Position numbers and translations under genes: made by a program
Notes under the pieces: model-generated
The model's database searches: none
The model's input: only the letters and a program-made list of their open reading frames with translations
What the model was told of the DNA's origin: nothing
Source: Ectocarpus siliculosus
Lineage: Eukaryota > Sar > Phaeophyceae > Ectocarpales > Ectocarpaceae
DNA: 20,614 nucleotides
Reading direction: 5' to 3'
NCBI GenBank assembly: GCA_000310025.1
Contig: FN649755.1
Location: 130,608 to 151,221, forward strand
Shown here: one piece after another, positions 7,567 to 17,083 of the stretch
Layout of the letters: each line of letters starts with the position of its first letter
Numbering within the stretch: the first letter of the stretch is position 1

Positions 7567-8280
7567 CACGCGGAAGGGTTGAGGCCCTGGCAGGCACAGG
7601 TCGAACTGGCGAAGGCGCCCAGCTTCTCACACTGGCAGCCGACAGCGGAGAGGCTGGCTCCCTCGCCGCCGGTAGGTAGGTGCGTGTAGCAACAACCTTC
7701 CACAAGAGCAGAAGTAAGATCAACGAGTTCGATGTGCCACATCGTGTGCCATCGGCTGGCCGCATCATGCACCCTTTCCCCGCGAGCCAGCAGAGGTGAG
7801 CTACGCGGCCCCACCAGACGATGCCCTGTGCGGTCGTGCGGAAAGAGCGGGAAAAGAGTCAGCCCAGCAGAGATGCACACAGGAGACAGGAAAAACAAGA
7901 CAATAGCAGCAGTTTGCAGCAGGGAGTGAATGTGTGAATGTGATAGGGACCAGGGGTCCAGTGCTGGCTAGCGGTTCACTGCTGGCTCGCTTCTATCTTA
8001 CTGTCCCGCATAATCGCGTTGTTTGGAGGGAAACTACTGCACGGCGTTTTTTTTTTTTTCTACCATCATTGGACTCTGTCATCTGCCCCTCTGGCCCCTA
8101 TCCTCCACTTCTACTAGCTAGACGACCCAAGGGGTCACATAGGAGGGGGGGGTTGGACCCCCTCTCATGTGCCAGACGGAAGGACTGTAGTAGGTAGTTT
8201 TTTTGGGGGGCATCGTCTTCACAACGTGACAGCAGCGAGGAATCACACTTTGCTGTAATGGCCAAAAATACCATCGTTGG
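7567..8280. other. No recognised gene; imperfect hairpin at 8132-8172
   Basis: The minus-strand frame at 7551-7898 and the plus frame at 7732-7929 are short and unrecognised. A T13 run lies at about 8047-8059. At 8132-8172, GGTCACATAGGAGGG pairs imperfectly with CCCTCTCATGTGCC around a G-rich loop. No exon or promoter signal was identified. Confidence 0.5.
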
Positions 8281-9900
8281 CGAAATGTTTTGGAAGCCTA
8301 GCCTACGGTAGGTCGAAAGCGCATGTACTGGAACCGATTAATGGCATCCATGTGTCCGAAAACGACAACTTTCCATTATTAATTTTTCCGAAACAGCAAG
8401 CAGTCACTTGTGCGGTGCCCTGCCCTTGGCTGGTGAGGGTCAGGCTGGCCTCGCCCAACTCCGTACACCCAGCCGAAGGCTAGGATAGTCGGATCCCGAG
8501 CGCATTGAAAGTTTCCCCTCTGGTGTCCTGTCTGTCGGGAGGGGCCGGATGTACGTGCCCGCATGTATCCGGAAGCAAAACGCTTATGTTGAATGTTGTC
8601 CAAAACAGCAGTCGCTTGCACGGTGACCGTGTACAATGCTGCGAGGGAACTGTCACATGAACCACGTATGTTCGAGCATGGTCTGCTGTAGTAGGCTTGG
8701 TCCGATGCAGCAGTAGCTAACCCTTGCGCGAACTTATATTCTTGCACACATGTGTTCGAAAACGATATTTGGTATACTTTGGACATGTTTTCTTCTTTTT
8801 CGAAACCGTGGAGGAGGAATACGGGGGTGCTCAACGTAGGTGGGAGGCCTTGAGAGTCGACCTTTTCCCACCGCCAACCGCCACCACACCGACTGATTGT
8901 TAACCTAGTTTAACAGGTCGCTGTACACGTCTTTGGTTGGTACTTCTACACACGAGGCTGGTCTGGGTTGGCGTGCATGGGCCGTGCATGGCAGCATGAC
9001 GAGGGCCGATTGGGAGCCTAGCCGCGACGTGACCCGGGAGAATAGTCGGACGGAAGACACTATTCACTTGCTACCACCTGTACAGCAGTAAGCGCGAAAT
9101 CGCGGCAGCCTGAAAAATCCGTTTGTTGACGACTTTATCGCGCCCAATTGATTTCCCGTGAAGGCGAGACTACAAGATGGTATGGTATGCATACGTGCGA
9201 AGGGCGAACAAGCGAACGCATGAAGTGTTCTATTGTTGTTCTCTGTGGGCTCTGATCTCCTTCTACAGTCCTTACGTTGCGACCGCACACATCACAGCAA
9301 GCATCCAGCAGGCATGCACGTATGTGTTTCTTTATCCGCAACGAAACTAGAGGAAAGAACCAGTGCGAACATTTTAAGGGACTGAGCGGAGACCCCAACG
9401 GTTTATCATGTGATTCCAACAACAACAACAATATGGTGAACAGTGTAGCTTACCGTCTTACCCCCAAAGTGACTTCGCCACCTCCCTCGCTTCCCTTGGG
9501 CACGAACACCATAGACAGACGCGTACGCTTAAACGTTTGAGGCAGATCAATGTCCGTTCGATGCAAATCACCACCGTACCCCCGAACCTCCAAGTTCGAG
9601 AACGGCGACACCAGGCCACACACACTCTCCTCCGAACGCGTCCATGGGGTTTGTTTCCTACGCTACGTGTACTGCTGTACTGTAGCCCGTGCGGAAATAT
9701 ACCATGCCTGCCTCTCACATTATGCCATGGGCTATTGTCTCGCTGCATCGCATCGCCAACAGCGAAACTCTGGGGAAGGACCGGTTGGTTGCGCTTCAAC
9801 GACGTCAACGATGGTTGTGCACCAGCTACAGTAGGACATATTCTTCGTTTCTTCTCTCTCCCAAGAGTCCCACTTTACACCAGCCGTGACCTTTTCGAAT
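8281..9900. other. No recognised gene; small internal duplications
   Basis: Two short near-repeats are present. CATGTGTCCGAAAACGAC (8349-8366) resembles 8749-8766 with two changes, and ACAGC-AGTC-CTTG-CGGTG occurs at about 8392-8416 and 8604-8624. A short CAA run lies at about 9418-9432. Open frames reach about 150 codons (8379-8834 minus) without recognisable motifs. Confidence 0.5.
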
Positions 9901-9908
9901 CCTGCCAC

Positions 9909-9972
9909 CATTTTTATTTTTTTCTCTTTTTTCTCTTTTTGATTTTTTTTTCTCTGTTTTTTTCTCTCGTTT
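9909..9972 (+). repeat. T-rich, polypyrimidine low-complexity tract
   Basis: The tract is almost entirely T and C, ends CTCGTTTCCTGTGCCAG, and could serve as a 3' splice signal. No open exon of useful length follows in any frame, so simple low-complexity sequence is preferred. It creates the lysine-rich tail of an otherwise unexplained minus-strand frame. Confidence 0.6.
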
Positions 9973-9974
9973 CC

Positions 9975-10773
9975 TGTGCCAGATGGCCTGGTCTCTGCTT
10001 GCGTTGTGAAGTACCAAGATTGAACCAAGGGGGTGTAGCTCTTTCTCCGGCCCATTATAGATAGTGACTGCTAGTCTCAGTTGATACCTCGCATAGCGCG
10101 CAGAGGGAGTGGAGGATTCCAGAATATCTGTCGTTGATTTCTTTCTATTGACTTGCGGACCTCTCGGGGCCAGTTTATTTGAGTGTACCTTTTTAGGGTA
10201 AGTTAACCTGTGACCACGGGAATCGACCGCGTCGAGTGTTGGATCAGTACGGGCATACGAAGGTACTGGGTAGAGAGAGATCGGAACGTTTTTTAATGTG
10301 AAGACAACAACAACAACAACAACAACAACAACACAACAAGCAAACACCCCACATCTAGTTTGTTCCTGGCAATCTCTTCCTCGGAGCCGATCATTTTTGA
10401 TGGGGCAAATGTATGATTCATTGTTTTCTTTGGAATTTGGTTTTGTAATTTCGTTGTGTTTATGCTCACAGGATGGCCATCGTGTCGTGACAAGTTTCTT
10501 ACTGTTAGTGTGGGGAATAAAAAAGTAGCTCGAATCGTTGTTTGTTCGGGGTACGGCAGCATGGACGACCAGACGTCGACCACTCAAGAACGTTTGCCTA
10601 CCGCAACGACCATGACTGCATGGCATACCTCTTGCAACGACGAAGCATCATACTTGAAGCGTTGCGGACTACCTTGCGCGTGTGGTGCACCTGTCACATG
10701 ACGCTGCCGACCAACAGTTGCACGTATTTTGGGTGCCTCCGTACATATTGGGGAGTTTCGGCAAATTGTTTCG
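9975..10773. other. No recognised gene; CAA microsatellite at 10304-10338
   Basis: About nine to ten CAA/ACA triplets run from 10304 to 10332, followed by an interrupted tail. A 266-codon minus-strand frame (9826-10626) crosses this microsatellite and the T-rich tract. It owes much of its openness to them and is not called a gene. Confidence 0.55.
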
Positions 10774-10856
10774 TTTTGGTCAGACAAAATAGTCAGACAA
10801 AATTGCCCAAACAAAAATTGGAATCAAAAGATCCGAAAAGAGGCTCAGATTTTTTG
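10774..10856 (+). repeat. Left terminal inverted repeat (TCAGACAAA element)
   Basis: Two head-to-tail TCAGACAAA words sit 13 bp apart, followed 38 bp later by the block GAGGCTCAGATTTTTTG. The spacer holds CCCAAACAAAAATTGG and is absent from the right end. Confidence 0.7.
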
Positions 10857-11711
10857 TCGGCATGACGTGGCAACGGCCCCCCCGCTGATTGGCCGAAAGA
10901 CTCGCGTGCACCGTTCCCCACGCCGCTTCTTCCCTTTTGTCTACACGAACAAAAAGAGGTATCGTTGTGCTTGGTTGGCTGCTGCTATCATTCAAGGTGC
11001 CGGGAGCATCCAGCGGGGGTGTTGCCACCGCAGAGAAGTACCCCGTGTAAAGGCTTCTTGCAAGCAAACTCTCAGCCGCTTGCGAAAGAGAGGGGTGGCG
11101 GTTCATTCAAAAGCAGCAGCAGCAGCAGGCAGCTAGCAGCAGCGGAACAGCTTGAGCCGAGTATAGTCACCCTCACACTTACACAGCGATTTTTTAAGCA
11201 GCATTGCAAACCGCAGCAGCTGTCTAGAGGGCGTGGAGCCGATAGAGAGTAACAAAAGGCAACTTTTGGGCCACCTCCCAGCAGTTCGAGTGGCCTACAG
11301 CTCATGGTCTGGATGTTCTCCTGAACTGGTTGTAGACAAGAGAGTTGCTCTATTTTGAGGCTGATGACACTTGTCTCATCCGACCCTTGGTCGGTTCCTT
11401 CCCCATCGATCACCTCATACATACACATATTATGCTGTAGACACACACCGCCAGCATCGGAGGAGGAGTAGGTCCGGCGTCCAGTGGTCGTGGTGTGGTG
11501 ACAGGAGGCTCGGACGAGTCTGTCTGTACCCTGAGATACCATCTTGTGGGTTCTTACTACACTACGACGCTGTTGCTGCTAAAAAATCTGGAACTATTTG
11601 AACAGGAACCCTCGCCTCAGATAAAGTGAGGGTGGAGAGAGGCTTTTGTCTGAGCCGCGGGAGAAAAGTGGGCCAGCCTCAGACAAGTGAAACCGTTACC
11701 GGCTACACATC

Positions 11712-11764
11712 CAAAAAATCTGACCCTCTTTTTGTCTGAGCAGTTTGTCTGACCCAAAAAAAAA
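11712..11764 (-). repeat. Right terminal inverted repeat (TCAGACAAA element)
   Basis: This is the inverse of the left end without the 38-bp spacer: CAAAAAATCTGACCCTC (11712-11728), TTTTTGTCTGAG, then TTTGTCTGACCC (to 11755) and an A9 run. The element edge may be the GGG/CCC or lie inside the A run. Confidence 0.7.
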
Positions 11765-12671
11765 CTTCCGAAGCGGTCTATTGTGGCGCCGCGCAAAAAG
11801 TGGACGCCGGGTGGAGGATTGCACTATGTACTGCTGTACTACAAGGAAAACGTAACGATTGCCCTGACAGCTTTGTTCCTATGCTCGAATCAGAGCGGAG
11901 CACCTCCTGTCGCTAGCACAGCACCTGGCAACACATGCTTTCTGTTGTGATGGATGCACATTTTCAAACGAGAAACAGATAGTCGACACAGCTGCTCGGA
12001 AGCAAGAGAGCTCAGGCGCTGTGCAGCACGCCATCTACCCCTGTCAGCGTCAGCCTACCACAGGCAAACAGATATCGAAGCAAATGGCTCGGAGGTAGGG
12101 CGTAAGAAAAATATTCAGTCGCGATGGGCGTTTGCAACCGCGTCATCTGAGTGGGACAGGATGGTCGATGTTGCGTGTGTCCCGAACAATTGTCACAGGA
12201 GCCAGCAAGCAGTCAAATGTGGTGTGCCTCTTACGTGTTATTTGGGCGCGACAGACGAAAGAGCCAACTATGTAGCAAGGATGCAATAGAGATCTTCAGT
12301 TCCATGGCTCGCCATAATTGAAAGGGGTTTGTTTGGCAGCGCAGTTTGGTGGAACTGCACGGGCGATGGTGAGTGCCTGCAAGTGTGAACGAACATACGT
12401 TGAGTCAGCTGACAAAATATGGGCAAACGGTCACGCGCTTGACGTCACACTTGATTCCTTCGGAAAAAACAGTCCCAACAATGACCAGAGAGAGGCAGTC
12501 CGGTCTTTGCAAGCAGTTTTAAATGATATGTCCGGCTCGTTCGTTTACGTCGATAGACTTTCTATCTTTGGTTACCACCTACAGTATATATTGACAAATA
12601 GCGTACGGTCGTCTTTCTTCTTCTATACTTATTTTCCTCCCAAACCCTCACCCCCATCCGTCTCGTGATGC

Positions 12672-12703
12672 CCGCCCGCCGCATTGGGGAGTGTGGGGCC
12701 AAT
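12672..12703 (+). repeat. CCAAT-pair motif, copy 1
   Basis: CCGCCCGCCGCATTGGGG is followed after a short G-rich gap by GGGGCCAAT. ATTGG and CCAAT are thus facing inverse forms of the same box. The same arrangement recurs at 13591-13622. It could be a promoter element bound by NF-Y-type factors, or simply a duplicated repeat. Confidence 0.45.
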
Positions 12704-13590
12704 ATTTAACCCTAGTACAAATACAGAGTGAGGCGGACCACTGCTGAACACAACAAACACTGCATCTGGTTGTTTGTGCCCATAGATGGCCCGTTTTCTG
12801 CGCGCTGACAAGGTGTATTCCCCACTTGTCCACTGTATCTCTGACGCAGTAACGGCTGTGCGTCGCTGTGAAATTTGAGATTTTTTGCGACTCCGCGACA
12901 AACAAGTCGGAATCGCAAAATCCCCCTGCGGCCGGGAGGACTTTCTCAATGATCACTCAGAACAATCAAGCATCATCGTCATCTGTGACAAGACGATTTC
13001 CTTACCGAAAACGCGGTACATCGTATCACATCCGCGCGCCGCTCCACAGATTTACCCGAAGCTCGCACAGCTGTGTACTTTCCGGTGGAAACGATCTCGC
13101 GAACATTGACGTACGGCACCTGAAGCTCTGTGTATATACTTCTCCGTGCTGCGGTCATCGCCCATCAGAACACGTGCGTCGCTATATAACACAACACCCA
13201 CTTTCGAGCGCCGAATCTACTTTTAAGCCATCATTATGAAGTATCCACCTCACGCTTCGAAATTGCTGCCGCTCTCGGCACAGCGAGGCTGTTGCCATCC
13301 TTCATTCTCAAGGGCACCATGCTTTTCAATACATTCACGCCCATGCCACTCATAGCTCAGTCGCACGTGTGGTTCACAGTGGAGCTCGCGAAATCTGAGC
13401 CTATATACCCAGGAACGATTTTCGCGACTACACATCACGGCCTGCTTTCCAAACACCAACCTACACCGACCTCCAGCTGCATTCACGGCAGCCTACCCTA
13501 AGGTGTGCCGTACAAAGAACTTCACCCGGACCAGATCTGCTTCCTGCCGTATATGTCTTTACAACAAGGAAGCCGTCCCTGGCAGTCTGG

Positions 13591-13622
13591 CCGCCCGCCC
13601 CATTGGGGGGCCGGGGACCAAT
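13591..13622 (+). repeat. CCAAT-pair motif, copy 2
   Basis: CCGCCCGCCCCATTGGGG, a short G-rich gap, then GGGGACCAAT. The first 18 bases differ from copy 1 at one position. Same orientation, 919 bp apart. Confidence 0.45.
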
Positions 13623-14152
13623 CATCCTCTTTGGCTTGCTACTACTGTAGGTCTTTCTGTTCTGTTTTATCTCTGGGTTGTGTTGTGAACCCTCGTGTGC
13701 AGTTATTTTTTCGGTTCAGTTTGGACTTCTTTTGTTTTGTTGGCCTTCCAGATTCATATATTCTAGTTTACAGTCACCCTTTATTTGTAACTTTCGCTGT
13801 GACCACGTGGATCGCCTGCGACAAGTGGGAGATGAGTACGGACAGGGGAGGGTACTTGGCGCAGAGGAGCTGGAGCCGGTATGGAGTGGTGACACAACAT
13901 CAACCAAGATAGCATCTATCGTCAGACGTGTGCGAACACGGGTGGAAACAAAAGGCAAACACCACACACTTGATACTACACCCGCTGTGCGCTGGTGTGA
14001 GAGCTGTGGTAACGTTAACTTTCACCTACCGGTTATACATGCCCCCCGCATGCTATTGCTGAACCCCCTGTTCCCTTTTTTTTTGTTCGGTGTTTATCCA
14101 ATTACCACCGAAACAGCAGGACACAAGTCAGTTCTCGTCACGTAGCGCACCA

Positions 14153-14434
14153 ATCGTTATGGCACCACTTCGAGCGTGTGCTCCATTGCGATATCTCGGG
14201 ACGTGACAGTTGTGTTAGGCATGGGTGCTGTGTGTGGGAAGGCCTTCGTGGCGGCGTGGAACCCAAATCGTTTGTTTCTGCCCGGGCAATCGGGCCACAT
14301 CGCCAGGTGAACATGCCAAACCGGATTTGACATGGCCACGATGCTCTCGCCACATACAGCACCCATGCCCAACACAACTATCACGCCCAGAGACGCCACA
14401 ATGGATCACACGCTCGAAGTGGTGCGATGGCGAT
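14153..14434. mobile_element. Fold-back element / long imperfect hairpin
   Basis: The left arm begins ATCGTTATGGCACCACTTCG. The right arm on the opposite strand begins ATCGCCATCGCACCACTTCG. The arms then match through GAGCGTGTG, TCCATTG, AGTTGTGTT, GGCATGGGTGCTGT and TGTGG for more than 100 bp with scattered changes. The centre (about 14270-14300) is GC-rich and itself partly palindromic. There is no coding signal: open frames in both arms are mirror images of each other. This fits a small fold-back MITE. If transcribed, it would form one long double-stranded hairpin and could feed small-RNA production. Confidence 0.8.
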
Positions 14435-15882
14435 CAGCGTCCTAGATTTCGAAAATCAATGTCGTGCTGTGCTCACATTGCTGGTAGTTCAACGCGGCGG
14501 TAAAAATATTCATGCGCGACAGCACTACATACCACAGAGAGTCCAGCGGCATCGAGCCCAGGTGCTGTCGCCCGCTCCGCGTGTGTGTCGCCTGTTATGC
14601 GTACGCTGTCTGCTGTGCGTCTGTTCTCTGCTGTGTGGTTCGCCCGCAGTACGTGTGTTCTCTGCTGCAAACCACTGTGTCCTCCGAAAAAAAAAAGTTC
14701 GTCTGCTGATGCCTGTAGTCTAAATTCAAGTCATGTATCTATTATCTAGATTAAGCGGACAGACAGACGTACAAACTTCTTTCTTGGGATGGAACGCTAT
14801 ATACTTGTGCTGAAACCTGACAGGCCAGATTAGAAATCGCTTCGCTCGAAAAACAATAACACGTAGTCAACATCAAACAGTTCCTGAATCATGGGTTACT
14901 CATCGAGTCATACAATATTGTATTTAGTGTCGAGTGATGACTTATGTTGAGTCCAACTGAAATTTCGCGTTTGCAACGCCCGGTGGAAACGAGAGGCCAT
15001 CTGCAAAAGAACGAAAAGCTCTTGGAGGACCAGCACGGTTGCCCAAGGCAGGCTGCGATACCATTCACAGACCAGAGTGGTTAACCGCTGGTTCCAATGT
15101 GCTGCGAACCCTGTAACATGCATCTGGTGCAGCTGGCTACTGCTCAGCTGAATGGCGATTTTAGTCCGGTGCCCCGAAATCGCCGTAAAAAATTGTTCTA
15201 ATTGTTGAAACCCGGTACACAAGACACCACGTAGTGGGCGCCAAGATCAAATTGTAATGATTGCTTGAAACAATTTAAGTGCCACCGCCTTCTTCATTTG
15301 CCATGGAATGTGAGTATTGGGTTTGATAAGGCCTCCGTAACGGCCGGTGGCTGCCTCTGAGTTGTCTCGAGGCTTCAGCGCTCTAAAAGACAAGTCACAA
15401 CTGCATTGCGCGCGCATTCCCCAGAAAACCAAGTCGTTTTTCGACCACGTAGTGTACCGCGTTGCTTTCCTAAATGTTTGGAACGTTCGCTTGGGAAACG
15501 GGTTTCCTGCTGTCTTTGGCCGCTTGTACCGCACATATATGCCCGAAAGGACGCCTTACCGTCGCGGCATACATCACAACCTACAAGCACGTACTTTCAA
15601 CTGTAGACAAGTCCGGGCCCGCAGAAAATTGACGTCAAAAACAGGCCAAGGCTCAGTTTCTTCTGTTGTCACCACGGTCGAGTATAGGCAATGTCATTGG
15701 GTTTGGTGTAGGATCCCCGGCTAAGCCCGTTTCTTTCCCTATTTTGAATGTCGTGAAAAATGGAGCCTTTGTCCCCTATCGAAATCTGTCGTAAGTGCTG
15801 GCCCGTACCATATCCGATCCGGCGGGCAGGCCCATTGGCAGATCCGCCTGACGTCCAACCGTCCGTCCCTGTCTGCTTCTAG
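14435..15882. other. No recognised gene
   Basis: A T/G/C-biased stretch with CTGCTGTG-type words lies at about 14580-14680. Minus-strand frames of 104 and 95 codons (14908-15222 and 15247-15534) and a plus frame of 125 codons (15347-15724) were read through. None shows a known motif. A donor-like CGTAAGTGC is at about 15789, ahead of the exon-like segment. Confidence 0.45.
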
Positions 15883-15954
15883 GTACTGATCGCCGCTCGC
15901 AAGAACGGCTACTCCACGATCGGAGAAGAGTGGCCGCCATGGCTACCACCGAAG
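15883..15954 (+). other. Candidate internal exon (72 bp)
   Basis: The segment is preceded by a pyrimidine-rich acceptor (CCCTGTCTGCTTCTAG) and followed by a good donor (AAG then GTGAGA). It is exactly 24 codons and open in one frame, with a plausible mixed composition (start VLIAARKNGYSTIGEEW). A possible upstream donor (GTAAGT, about 15791) and a possible next exon near 16004-16072 ending at GTACGT are in compatible phase. No protein family is recognised. Such signals also occur by chance, so this is a weak call. Confidence 0.2.
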
Positions 15955-17083
15955 GTGAGAGGGCTGGGTTCGGTTATGGCTGCATCGAAAGAACTGGCAT
16001 TAGCACGTGGACCTACTATATGGGGAAACAGGTTGCGGTTATCTTGCCACAACATCCATGATACACAATCCGGTACGTATGCACGCATTCACCGTTTGTT
16101 TAACGTTCGCGTCCGTTGGGCCTGGATGGATATTGGAAAGTACTGAGCAAGGGAAGATTTTGAGCAGAGACCGTTTGAAAACATGCAGACAGCAACAGCA
16201 CCTGCGATAGCAGCGGCAGCAACAGCAACAACAACAGATTGACACGCCTAATTAGAAACCAAGGCGAGGCGCATTGGTTCTCTACCACACATGGAGGCAC
16301 AATGGCTGCTTCAAAACTTGGCTCTAGTCCGGGAGAAAATCACGCCAATCCCATGGCCGACAACTGCATCGAGCTTAACATCCTTGCATGCCCGGAATAA
16401 GGGTCAACAAATCTTCGTTATTGGAGACACAGGTCAACCTTGACGATACAGGCAAGCGGGGGAAAAATGATGGGTTTGATGACCACGTTCCGCCTGTGGA
16501 CCTGTTGACCCAGCATCGACGGGAACATTACCCAAGGACGTGGTTGACTTACACTGCAGTTGCTTCATGAGAGCGATTTGAATCGAGTGCCCTCGGCTTG
16601 CATGTGAAAGGCCCAACTCTTCATGACTTCCGTGACCAAAATAGCCCATATGCTTGTCTTCTTTAGTCTCGCAGCTGCTTTTAACGAAATGGGAGTTTGG
16701 CCAGCCCCAACTATCGTGCGACGGACCGGTGGGTGTCGTCAAGCATGAACTGACGAGACACTGGTCCATCACATCGTAGCAAGTTGTTGGTTACCAATGA
16801 CTTGTTTTTCGCTGTCCGTAGGCTGTGACCTTATAACTATCAACCGCCGCACCCAGATCCCCTCCATGCTTTTCCTAGCTTCCCTCTTGACCCATGCAGG
16901 CGCGTAGTAGGTCCCGAGCCCACAACACCTTTCAATTCCGTTCCTACTGTACATGCTCGGTCCACTGTCTCAGGACGGAGCAAGTGCCTGGACGCACTTA
17001 TTGTCGCTCTGCACCAGGCGTCAGATGGTCAACGGAAGCGTTGGTATATATCTGCACTGGAGCTACAGCTTGTTTCCCTGGAG
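15955..17083. other. No recognised gene; short CAG/CAA run near 16190-16240
   Basis: Apart from the mixed CAG/CAA/GCAGCAG stretch (about 16190-16235), no repeat stands out. Open frames (16388-16570 plus, 16434-16772 minus, 16894-17499 plus) are unrecognised. The promoter and any upstream exon of the FNIP-like gene should lie here, but no TATA box or convincing splice acceptor was identified. Confidence 0.45.

Larger units (their letters stand above)
10774..11764. mobile_element. Non-autonomous DNA element with TCAGACAAA terminal inverted repeats
   Basis: The left end reads GGTCAGACAAA (10778-10788), GTCAGACAAAA (10792-10802), then GAGGCTCAGATTTTTTG (10840-10856). The right end, read on the minus strand, gives GGGTCAGACAAA (to 11755), CTCAGACAAAAA, then GAGGGTCAGATTTTTTG (11712-11728). 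The order of blocks is the same, with one spacer deleted on the right. More CTCAGACA/CTCAGATA words lie inside the right end (about 11617, 11648, 11678). Multiple short words near the ends are typical of transposase-binding sites. The interior has short frames and a CAG run (about 11112-11145) but no recognisable transposase, so it would depend on another copy. Confidence 0.65.
11765..14152. other. No recognised gene; CCAAT-pair motifs and TATA-like sites
   Basis: No domain was recognised in any frame. The longest plus frames (12318-12668, 13678-14145) are the length expected by chance. TATA-like words occur at 13183-13189 (TATATAA) and near 13402, each followed by ATG codons with short frames only. 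Two copies of a CCAAT-type motif lie at 12672-12703 and 13591-13622. A gene with small exons could be hidden here, but no consistent splice model emerged by eye. Confidence 0.45.

Noticed and set aside
10029-10100. GGGGGTGTAGCTC, resembling the 5' end of a tRNA-Ala gene
   Set aside because: No B-box or T-arm follows at the required distance and no cloverleaf forms.
9826-10626. 266-codon minus-strand open frame with a valine run and a lysine-rich tail
   Set aside because: The valine run comes from the CAA microsatellite and the lysine tail from the T-rich tract. The rest shows no motif or gene-like signals, so the length is mostly a composition effect.
12318-12668. 116-codon plus-strand frame with a fairly natural amino-acid mix
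   Set aside because: It starts at TTG, its only early ATG overlaps a donor-like GTGAGT, no family is recognised, and the length is expected by chance in 20 kb.
14157-14503. Open frames of 64-92 codons on both strands over the fold-back
   Set aside because: Frames in the two arms are mirror images of the same sequence; they are explained by the inverted repeat.
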